NCBI GenBank assembly: GCA_032464575.1
Contig: JAWDKM010000001.1
Coordinates: 639,787-703,786 of the forward strand
Direction: 5' to 3'
DNA length: 64,000 nt
DNA from: Pontivivens sp032464575
Lineage (GTDB): Bacteria; Pseudomonadota; Alphaproteobacteria; Rhodobacterales; Rhodobacteraceae
In this document: piece by piece, positions 43,728 to 50,942 of the stretch
Position numbering within the stretch: position 1 is the first letter of the stretch
Layout of the letters: each line of letters opens with the position of its first letter
Translations under genes and position numbers: made by a program
The notes under the pieces: model-generated
What the model was told of the DNA's origin: nothing
The model's input: the letters and a program-made list of their open reading frames with translations, nothing else
Database searches by the model: none

Positions 43728-44490
43728 GCCACTGCGCCTCCTGAAGCGCCTGCAGGAAACCGTCGAGCGCCGTGGCGGAAGGGTCGGGCGGCCGCTGCTG
43801 CGCGGTGTGCAGCGCCTGCAGCCGCCCGATCTGGATCAGCGAGATCGCGTGCGCATGCACCAGCGCCTGCAATTCCGCATCCGCGGGCAGGTGCGGCAGG
43901 TAGCGTCGCGGGCTCACCGCCAGCAGCTTCTGGTTCAGGATGAAGATCTCGCCGCGGTCCGGCCGGGTCAGCTTCTCGTAATTGAAGGGGATCAGCAGGC
44001 CGCTGTCGACGACCATGTCGACCACCTTGCGCGTGCGCTGCATGTCGGCCTTGCGCTCCAGCAGAAAGCGCCGCACCTGCCGCGTCGCCGCCGACATGTC
44101 GCCGCTCGCATCGTAATAGGGCGCGGACTGGTCGCGCGCCTCGGGCGGCGCGATGGCCGACAGCTCGTCCACCAGCAGCTCGTCCTCCTTGGGATCCTCC
44201 GACATCGCGAAGGGGTAGGACCGCAGCGCCGCGGGCACGTAGGTGCCGCGCCACCGGCCCCGCTCGTCGACGAAGACGTTGCGCCCGCCATCGAGCGAGA
44301 ACAGGACATAGGGCATCACCCGCCCCCCGATCCGCTTGAAGACGAAGGGTGCGTAGCTCGCCACGAGCCCGATCTCGCTCAGCCCGATCGGGCTGCCCTG
44401 CAGGCGGCGCGCGAAGCGGAACGAGTTGAAGCGTGGCCAGCGGCGGCCCGCGAAGGACGCGTTCACCGGGATCAGTCGTTGCGATGTCAT
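43720..44490 (-). CDS. SapC-family protein
   Basis: 256 residues from the internal ATG (the frame continues upstream but without a sensible start). Opens with LIPVNASFAGRRWPRF and contains PYVLFSLDGGRNVFVDERGRW, matching the SapC family first described beside S-layer/RTX genes. Function unresolved; it is often encoded with type I secretion substrates. It follows the big surface-protein gene and a strong hairpin, and precedes the channel gene. Confidence 0.82.
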   Translation of the reverse strand: MTSQRLIPVNASFAGRRWPRFNSFRFARRLQGSPIGLSEIGLVASYAPFVFKRIGGRVMPYVLFSLDGGRNVFVDERGRWRGTYVPAALRSYPFAMSEDPKEDELLVDELSAIAPPEARDQSAPYYDASGDMSAATRQVRRFLLERKADMQRTRKVVDMVVDSGLLIPFNYEKLTRPDRGEIFILNQKLLAVSPRRYLPHLPADAELQALVHAHAISLIQIGRLQALHTAQQRPPDPSATALDGFLQALQEAQWRD

Positions 44491-44502
44491 GTACCTGTCA
44501 GA

Positions 44503-44538
44503 GGGCGCGCCCGGACCTTGCCCTGTCCGGACGCGCCC
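44503..44538 (-). terminator. Hairpin between the surface-protein and sapC genes
   Basis: 14-bp arms (GGGCGCGCCCGGAC and GTCCGGACGCGCCC) with one mismatch and an 8-base loop, in the 64-bp gap. No T-run, so intrinsic termination is unproven; partial read-through into sapC and the secretion genes is likely. Confidence 0.6.
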
Positions 44539-44554
44539 CTCCCTCACCGTTTCC

Positions 44555-47500
44555 TCAGGTGTTCGCCTGCACCGACGAGAAGTCGTAGATGTTCTCGTCG
44601 CTCAGCGTCGTCCCGTCGACATTCTCCAGCAGGGCTATGCCCTCTATCCGGATCGGCTCCGGCCCGCCGTCGTCGCCGGTGTCGAGATCGACCGTCACCA
44701 GCAGTGTCCGGTCCTCGTCATCGTCGGTGAACGCGGCGATGATGGTGCCGTCGTCAGCCGCGGCGCTGGTATCGAGAGAGTCGACCAGGTCGAGGATCGC
44801 CCGGACCTCCTCGTTGGTGGCCAGACCGTCGCGCAACGCTTCGTAGTCGGAGGTCAGCGCCACCTTGGTGGAGAACAGCACGAACCCCGTGTTCGCACCC
44901 AGAACGCCACCCTCGGCCAGCGTCTGAAGCTCGAGCCCCGGCAGCTCTTCGCCGAGATCGTCCGTGCGAAACAGCAACTTGTCAGCTCCGTCACCCGTTC
45001 CGGCAGTAAAGCCGATCACCTGATTGAGCCCCTCTTCCCCTTCAAAGGCCACAGTGTTGGCCGTGAGGAGCAGCAGGTCCGTTCCGCCGGCACTGATGTC
45101 GATCAGGTTGGCGATGGAGGTGTCGACGATCAGGTCGTCGCCCGCGGTCCCGAAGACGTCCTCCACCGGATCGCTGCCGTCGATGTTGTTCGCCGTCTGG
45201 ATCGCCGTGACGCCGTCGAGCTCCTCGGGCAGGAAGGCCGGCATGTCGCGGGCGAAGTAGCTCTTCACGTTGCCCGCCTCGAAATCGTAGGTGTTGCCCG
45301 ACAGCGTGATATCGCCGTTGTCGTAGCGCGCGTCGATGCTGAGCCCGCTGTTGTCCACGAAGTTGGAATTGGTGATGGAGACCTTGTCGGATCCCTCGAC
45401 GCCGGCGACGGAGGCGCGGTTGTCGGTGAAGGTGCTTCCGTCGATCGTCACCTCGGCCTGGTGCACGTAGAAGCCAGTCTGGAGGTCCGTGAACGCACTG
45501 TCAGTGATGTTGACGGTGGGCGTCGAATGGATCTCGCTCAGCACGCCGCGGACATAGATCGTGTCGTCGGGCTGCAGGTCGGTGACCGATACGTCGTGAA
45601 GGTCCAGCACGACATCGTCGCCGCGCACGTAGAAGCCGTAGTCCTCGCCCGTGCCGAGCTCCGAGTTCCGCTCCACGTCGATGCCGGAGATGGCGACCTC
45701 GACCGGGTCGTCCTCGGTCCCCGCCTCGCCGTCGATCCGGAAGCGGCCCTGAAGCGCGACCTCGCCCACGCCCGTGATGGTGAGGGATTGCGAGATCTGG
45801 AGCGTGCCCGACGTGTAGGTGCCGGGCCCGACCAGGATGTAGGCGCCCTCGCCCGCCGCCGCGATGGCCGCGTCCATGCTGTCGAACGGGTTGGTCCCGT
45901 CCACCGCGTCGTCGCCATCGACCAGCGTGTTGCCGTTCAGGACGTAGATTTCGCCCTCGCCCGGCGTGAAGTCGGCGCGCTCGATCCCGTTCGCCGCGTC
46001 CCAGACCTGCGTGGCCAGCAGCCCGTCGGGATCGCCCGTCGATCCATCGAAGATCGGGCGGTCCCCGAAGCCCTTCGCAGCATCGCTGCGCGGATCGCCG
46101 ACGAGATCTCCGCCGATGATCCGGCCCGCGATCGCCACGTCGTTGACGTTGCCCAGCAGGTTGTCGTGCAGCGTCTGCTGGCGCGCATCGAAATCGGGTG
46201 TGCCGCCCGTCCGCGTCTGCACCACGTCGAGCAGCGGTGCGCCGCCCTCGTTCAGGTACTCGACATAGGCGTTGCCGAGTTCGACGAAGGCCTCGTTGAC
46301 GAAGTTGTTGCCTGCGCTGTCGGGAAAGTCGGCATAGTAGGCGTTGTCGAGGGCGTTCCAGACGAGCTTCATCGTGTTGGCGAAGCTGCCTGCGTCCAGC
46401 ACGTCCAGCAGCCCGGCCGGGGACGCATCGCCATCGACCGTGATGCCGGAGATGTCGATGTCCGGGTCGAGCGTCGGGTTTTCCGCCGACAGGTCCGCGA
46501 AGTCCGCGTCGATCTCCAGCGTCGCGTCCGGTGCGAGGTCGATGACGAAGCCGTCCGCCGTCCCCGCGTCAAGGCGCGCGGTGAAGCCGTCCACCGCGGT
46601 GGCGTCGATCGAGGTGGAGATCCCCGACAGGTCCGCCTCCGCCGCATCGCCCTCCAGCACGACCGTCCCTGCCCCACCGATCGTCAGTCCGTCGGCCTGA
46701 TCCATGCGCAGGGTGAAGGTCACGCCGTCCGCGACCGTGTAGCTGTCGGCGGCGAACTCGATCTCGGCCCCGAAATCGGCGAGGTTGCGGTCGGCGTCGA
46801 TGGAGGACCGGTCGAAGATGACGGCGCCGTCCTCCACGTCCAGCGCGGCATCCGCCCGATCCTCGATATCCTCGACCGAGACGTCGGAGGTCACTTCGCC
46901 GTCCTCGATGTCGTCGGCGAGGTCGCTTTGGACGACCTGCTGGACGTCGGCGATGCCCTCTATATCGCCCGCGCGGGCATCGATGACATTGTTGGCGTTG
47001 GCCAGGGAGTTGCCGACCGATCCCGTGTCGCTGTTGCCCGTGGCACCGCCTGCCGTCAGCGCGTTGTTGAGCACAAGCGTTATGGTGCCGCCGTCGTTCA
47101 ACGGCGTCTCGCCCGCGCCCGCCGTGCCGACCGCGTCGGCGAGTGCATCGATCACATTAGCTTCGGTTGCCCCGTTCGCGACCCCGGCAGAGATGATGTT
47201 GGCGACCTTGACGCCTGCCGCGAAGAGCGCGTTGTCGCCGTCCGCGATCGGGTCGGCGTTGAGGATGTCTGTGTCCGCCGCAAGACCGAGCGCGGAGCGG
47301 ACCTGCACCAGCGCGTTGTCGACCGTAGCACCACCGTCAACGAGACGCGCGACCAGCGTCGTGACCGGCGAGATGACGGTCGAGCCCGCGGGGGCGGTCA
47401 GCGTCCCCTCGAAGGCGAGGCCGGTCAGCACGTCCGTTCCACCCTGGGAGACGATGATGGTTCCGGGCGCCACGTCGAGGGTGAAGCGCCCCAGCGCGTC

Positions 47501-48181
47501 CGTCGTCGTGGACGCCTCGCCGTCGTCGAGGACGGAGTTGCCGTTGGCGTCGCCGAAGACCGTGGCCCCCGAGATGTATCCGTCGATGACGACACCGGAG
47601 GTCGAGGTGCCCGCGTTGCCGCCCCCTCCTCCACCGCCACCGCCGCCGCCCGATCCGCCGGCGGCCGCCGCACCGGCGAGGGCAACGGCGCCGAGCCCGA
47701 CCGCGACCGGCGCGACGGAGGCGGTGGCCGTCGCGGCCTCGGCCGGCACCATCGCGTCGGCCTGGATGAGGTACTCGCCCTGCGCATTCACGTCGTAGTC
47801 ACCTGCCGCGACGCGGAACACGCCGCCGTCGCTGGTGGTGACCAGCAGGCTGCCGTCCTCCTGCACGGCGATCTCGACGATGTCCTCGACCGAGGGCACC
47901 CCGTCGCCCTGGGCCTGCGCCGCCGCGGCAGGCAGGATCAGCAGGCTCACCATCCCGCCCGACAGCATGTTGCGCCGCTGCGTCCGCGCCCACGCGCGCA
48001 GGAATTTCAGCCGCGCGGTCCGGCCCGACGGGACCTCGACCCGGCGATGCTGGCCGGACGGATCAACGGTGTCGTTTTGAGAGAACGACACGCCGTCAAG
48101 CGGATGCCCCGACAACATTGCCGGGCGCAGCTTCGACACTTCGGTCCTACTCTGGTTGTGCTTGCAGTTCAGAATAGTCAT
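44555..48181 (-). CDS. Large beta-helix surface protein, likely type I secretion substrate
   Basis: 1,208 residues from the ATG preceded by GAGGA; a longer frame to 48277 lacks support. A basic N-terminus is followed by a hydrophobic stretch at residues 77-90 (MVSLLILPAAAAQA) that resembles a Sec signal but lies far in. Then comes VAPVAVGLGAVALAGAAAAGG before a poly-Gly linker, as in large RTX-type adhesins. An SdrD-like segment (GDANGNSVLDDGEASTTTDALG) and acidic modules follow, then a parallel beta-helix with repeated Asn/Asp-rich turns (about 760-1010). One RTX-like unit (FGTAGDDLIVD) precedes a C-terminal domain like those of HlyB-exported proteins. No catalytic site is obvious. Confidence 0.78.
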   Translation of the reverse strand: MTILNCKHNQSRTEVSKLRPAMLSGHPLDGVSFSQNDTVDPSGQHRRVEVPSGRTARLKFLRAWARTQRRNMLSGGMVSLLILPAAAAQAQGDGVPSVEDIVEIAVQEDGSLLVTTSDGGVFRVAAGDYDVNAQGEYLIQADAMVPAEAATATASVAPVAVGLGAVALAGAAAAGGSGGGGGGGGGGGNAGTSTSGVVIDGYISGATVFGDANGNSVLDDGEASTTTDALGRFTLDVAPGTIIVSQGGTDVLTGLAFEGTLTAPAGSTVISPVTTLVARLVDGGATVDNALVQVRSALGLAADTDILNADPIADGDNALFAAGVKVANIISAGVANGATEANVIDALADAVGTAGAGETPLNDGGTITLVLNNALTAGGATGNSDTGSVGNSLANANNVIDARAGDIEGIADVQQVVQSDLADDIEDGEVTSDVSVEDIEDRADAALDVEDGAVIFDRSSIDADRNLADFGAEIEFAADSYTVADGVTFTLRMDQADGLTIGGAGTVVLEGDAAEADLSGISTSIDATAVDGFTARLDAGTADGFVIDLAPDATLEIDADFADLSAENPTLDPDIDISGITVDGDASPAGLLDVLDAGSFANTMKLVWNALDNAYYADFPDSAGNNFVNEAFVELGNAYVEYLNEGGAPLLDVVQTRTGGTPDFDARQQTLHDNLLGNVNDVAIAGRIIGGDLVGDPRSDAAKGFGDRPIFDGSTGDPDGLLATQVWDAANGIERADFTPGEGEIYVLNGNTLVDGDDAVDGTNPFDSMDAAIAAAGEGAYILVGPGTYTSGTLQISQSLTITGVGEVALQGRFRIDGEAGTEDDPVEVAISGIDVERNSELGTGEDYGFYVRGDDVVLDLHDVSVTDLQPDDTIYVRGVLSEIHSTPTVNITDSAFTDLQTGFYVHQAEVTIDGSTFTDNRASVAGVEGSDKVSITNSNFVDNSGLSIDARYDNGDITLSGNTYDFEAGNVKSYFARDMPAFLPEELDGVTAIQTANNIDGSDPVEDVFGTAGDDLIVDTSIANLIDISAGGTDLLLLTANTVAFEGEEGLNQVIGFTAGTGDGADKLLFRTDDLGEELPGLELQTLAEGGVLGANTGFVLFSTKVALTSDYEALRDGLATNEEVRAILDLVDSLDTSAAADDGTIIAAFTDDDEDRTLLVTVDLDTGDDGGPEPIRIEGIALLENVDGTTLSDENIYDFSSVQANT

Positions 48182-48241
48182 GGTTGTCCTCTTGGGTCCG
48201 GCAGGTGCGAGTCGAACTTGATCGATTCGATTTCGAATTAT

Positions 48242-48254
48242 TATCATTTTGATA
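48242..48254. promoter_or_regulatory. Palindrome TATCA-TTT-TGATA upstream of the surface-protein gene
   Basis: 13-bp inverted repeat in an AT-rich island, 61-73 bp upstream of the start codon. A second TATCA-N3-TGATA palindrome with a similar flank precedes the GspE-like gene (49324-49336). Shared sites in two neighbouring promoters suggest one regulator, perhaps the local AraC- or winged-helix protein. Confidence 0.5.
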
Positions 48255-48273
48255 TCTATTGACGGGCAACCGG

Positions 48274-49206
48274 TCAATCGTAACGCGGAGCGCCCGCGTC
48301 GAAGCCGTCGGCCTCCCGCAAGTCGACGAGACCCGCCAGGGCCGCGTTCCAGATCGCGGACTCCAGCGTGAGCCCGTCCATGCCGCCGCGGCTGAGCGGC
48401 CTCAGCCAGTGCGCCCGTGCGGCCACGATGTCCCCGAGTTCGACATGGGACAGATAGCGGCGGGTCGGCTCGATGATCTCGCTGAGGACGAACGCGCCGG
48501 AACAGCCCGGCACCATCACAGTCCTCCGCCGCTCGGCACTACAGCAGAAATGACAGCCGCGCGGATCGCGCATCCAGAGCTGCCGTCGGCTCAGGCTCCG
48601 CGGCACGCCCCGCCCGAACGGAACGTGCGCCGAAGGCTCCACGGGGCGTGCGCATCCGGCGCACAGCATCGGCACCGCACGGGGCGCCATCAGAAGCCGC
48701 AGCACGCCGGGCTCCGCGAGGTCCATGGGCGCGAGGCCGAGGTTGATCAGGCGGAAGGCGATCGCGTTCGCGGACTTCGCACTGATCGGCGCGATGCACA
48801 GCGCCCCGTCGCGCACCAGCTCCAGGAGCTGAAGCGCATCGGCCGTATCCGTGATCTGCGGCAGCACGTTGATCGTCAGCCGCGCCGCCGGACGGGCCTT
48901 CCGTCGTGCGAGCGGGACCAGCGGCCGCTTGACCCGCATCCGGCGATCGACGCTGGTCGGGGCGGCCAGTTCGTCTCCCCGCACGATGGCGGAGACGAGC
49001 GTTCGCATGATCCGGTCGATCCCGACCACGCCTCCTGCCTCCGGATCGCAGGCGACGAGGATCGCGCCGCCCTGGTGCTCACCGGCCCGCAGCAGCGCCT
49101 TGCGCACCCGTGCCTCCACCTTGAGATGGATCGACAGGTCCGCCGCCGGAAAGGCCTTCGTCACAGGACTGCTGCGGACGCGCCGCACCCCGCCGGCTCC
49201 GGCCAT
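48274..49206 (-). CDS. Degenerate GspE/PilB-like protein (no P-loop)
   Basis: 310 residues. Collinear with the C-terminal half of type II secretion/type IV pilus ATPases: DTADALQLLELVRDGAL matches the region after Walker B, SANAIAFRLINLGLAPMDLA matches the TRLxDMGVEP segment, and Cys182-x2-Cys185 (LCAGCARP) with Cys218-x2-Cys221 (GCHFCC) matches the GspE zinc knuckle. ALAGLVDLRE resembles the last helix. Where GspE has GPTGSGKTT, this reads ACDPEAGGVVG, so ATP binding is probably lost. It is upstream of, and in line with, the surface-protein gene. No other type II secretion gene is visible. Probably a pseudo-enzyme, role unknown. Confidence 0.65.
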   Translation of the reverse strand: MAGAGGVRRVRSSPVTKAFPAADLSIHLKVEARVRKALLRAGEHQGGAILVACDPEAGGVVGIDRIMRTLVSAIVRGDELAAPTSVDRRMRVKRPLVPLARRKARPAARLTINVLPQITDTADALQLLELVRDGALCIAPISAKSANAIAFRLINLGLAPMDLAEPGVLRLLMAPRAVPMLCAGCARPVEPSAHVPFGRGVPRSLSRRQLWMRDPRGCHFCCSAERRRTVMVPGCSGAFVLSEIIEPTRRYLSHVELGDIVAARAHWLRPLSRGGMDGLTLESAIWNAALAGLVDLREADGFDAGAPRYD

Positions 49207-49443
49207 GCGGACTGTCGGGTCAACCTGTCTGCCGCTCCATCCATGCTCCGCCTCCGAGCCTCGAAGCCCGGCGCTGCCGATCGCGCGCCGACGCTACCAG
49301 ACGGTATCGCGGCGTCAATTTATTATCAATATGATATTTTATGGGGTGTGCGTTCTATTCTGCTCTGCAATAAATACATTTAGATCAATGCACTCAATGA
49401 CGCTGGATGCAGGTACAGTAGTCTAAAAATATCAAAACGACAG
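49207..49443. promoter_or_regulatory. AT-rich promoter island upstream of the GspE-like gene
   Basis: 237 bp, markedly AT-rich from about 49318 to 49443 against a GC-rich background. Contains TATCAATATGATA (49324-49336) and CTAAAAATATCAA (49423-49435). Likely promoter of the GspE-like gene; such islands in GC-rich genomes are often foreign or bound by nucleoid proteins. Confidence 0.5.
49324..49336. promoter_or_regulatory. Palindrome TATCA-ATA-TGATA upstream of the GspE-like gene
   Basis: 13-bp inverted repeat 118-130 bp before the start, sharing half-sites and a preceding TTAT with the site at 48242-48254. Confidence 0.5.
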
Positions 49444-50580
49444 TCATTCGACTCTGATCGCCTCACCCGCGACCAGATCCGCCCCGAGGATGCGGCCCGG
49501 CACCAGCCCGGTATGCCGCTTGAACAGGCGGTAGAAGTTCGGCGTGTCGTAATAGTTCCACTCCCGCGCCACGCGGGACACCGCCCCGTGCTCCCGCGGG
49601 GTCGCGCGCAGCTGGACCACGATCTGGTCCATCCGCACCTTCGCGACGAAGTTCATCAGGCCGCCCTCGTCCTTGAACAGGCGGTAGAGCGTGGCCCGCG
49701 ACAGGCCGAAGTGCCGGCACAGGCTTGCGGCACAGATGCCGTCCTCGCGGCTATGGTCGATGATGAACTGGCAGATCTCGTCCCGACGGGCGGCCGAGGG
49801 CGACGCCTTCCCGCAGGCGAGCCCGCCGCAGGTCGCCAGCACCATACGGATGGTCCCCGCGATCGCGCCGACGAGATCGCGCGCCTCCTCCAGCGGGCAG
49901 TCGGGCATCCGGCTGAACGCCGCATCGAGCGTCGCCCGCAGGACGAGGCCGAGCGAACTCCGGCCGCCGAGCTCCAGCCGGTCGGGATGCGCGCGCTGCC
50001 GGTAGCCGACCTCGGAGGACGGAAAGCACAGGCTCACATAGCGCGCGGTCGCCGCGTCCGGGTCGCCCAGCAGCGTCGAGACCTGCAGCATCGCGCAGTC
50101 GCCGCCTCGCGCATGCGGGCAATCGCTGTGGAAGGTCGACACGAGGACGCCTTCGCATTTTGCAAAGTCCTGCTCTGCCTCGGCCGACGAAGGCAGATCG
50201 AGACGACGGGCAATGACGCCCTGCACCGCCCACAACTTCAGATGTCCGTCACCGAGCACGCAGACCTGCGACGCGTTCGCGCATCCTCGCCCCGCAAGAA
50301 GTGAGCCGCTACCCCGCACGGCATCGTGCGCCCGTGCGGGCACCGATTTCGTTGATCCTGCAATCGTCTTCCTGCTTCTGCGCATACCAATGCCGACTTC
50401 ACTCGAACAGTCCGGACCAGCGCAGCCCCCAAATCGCTCGCCTTGGCGGAGACCGCAGCGTCCGTCCGGGCCGGGAGCAGTCGATCCCCGATCGGCCGGC
50501 AGGATGCAGAATGCGGAATTCTTCGCAATATGAAAATCCATACAGCGGATCGGAACCGTAGACAACGACAACGAGACCAC
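49444..50580 (-). CDS. AraC-family transcriptional regulator (start uncertain)
   Basis: Up to 378 residues. The C-terminal two-helix-turn-helix AraC domain is clear (ICAASLCRHFGLSRATLYRLF and NYYDTPNFYRLFKRHTG), preceded by an AraC-binding-like region (residues about 100-270). The N-terminal 65 residues look unlike a folded domain and are rich in Cys, Gly and Arg; an ATG at 50385 would give a more usual 313-residue protein. It lies upstream of the GspE-like and surface-protein genes in the same direction and is a candidate regulator of them. Confidence 0.78.
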   Translation of the reverse strand: MVSLSLSTVPIRCMDFHIAKNSAFCILPADRGSTAPGPDGRCGLRQGERFGGCAGPDCSSEVGIGMRRSRKTIAGSTKSVPARAHDAVRGSGSLLAGRGCANASQVCVLGDGHLKLWAVQGVIARRLDLPSSAEAEQDFAKCEGVLVSTFHSDCPHARGGDCAMLQVSTLLGDPDAATARYVSLCFPSSEVGYRQRAHPDRLELGGRSSLGLVLRATLDAAFSRMPDCPLEEARDLVGAIAGTIRMVLATCGGLACGKASPSAARRDEICQFIIDHSREDGICAASLCRHFGLSRATLYRLFKDEGGLMNFVAKVRMDQIVVQLRATPREHGAVSRVAREWNYYDTPNFYRLFKRHTGLVPGRILGADLVAGEAIRVE

Positions 50581-50778
50581 CCGCGTCTCAATACACTCCG
50601 GTGTGGCACGGCTTCTACAGGCTCGCCTGCGAACAAGAGACCGACGGCCACTTCACGGGCCCTATCCGATTGATAGAGTTCGGGGCCCCGCCTGCTCCCG
50701 ACGCTGCACCCGCAAAACGGCATGCGGAGGGGCTCGATCGCTACTTCGAGCGAGAACTACAGATCAATGACGAGAGGA

Positions 50779-50868
50779 TGGCGGTGGGACAGGGATTCGA
50801 ACCCTGGAGACGGTCTCCCGCCTACACACTTTCCAGGCGTGCGCCTTCGACCACTCGGCCACCCCACC
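50779..50868 (-). tRNA. tRNA-Ser (anticodon GGA)
   Basis: 90 bases including an encoded CCA. The acceptor stem GGTGGGG pairs with TCCCACC (last pair G-T). The D-arm GCCGAGTGGTCGAAGGC, anticodon loop CTGGAAA (GGA, at 50832-50834), a long class II variable arm (GGGAGACCGTCTCC region) and T-arm GGTTCGAATCC are all present. Decodes UCC/UCU. Its 3' end faces the T1SS block at lower coordinates. Confidence 0.97.
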
Positions 50869-50942
50869 GTGAGGCCGCGTTATAGCGATGCGCCGGGTCA
50901 GTGCAAGCCCCGGCGCATCCGTTTTTCAGGCCGGGCGCGGCG

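Noticed and set aside
44426..48262. 1,278-codon open frame on the plus strand opposite the surface-protein gene
   Set aside because: Antisense shadow: Arg/Asp/Val-rich, no family features and no ribosome site, while the minus strand has clear repeats and domains.
48258..48278. ATTGAC-N9-GTCAAT repeat at the 3' end of the GspE-like gene
   Set aside because: Arms are short, spacing does not fit FNR-type sites, and it overlaps coding sequence, so no call was made.
50779..50868. Open frames running through the tRNA-Ser gene
   Set aside because: The cloverleaf with encoded CCA explains this sequence; the frames have no support.
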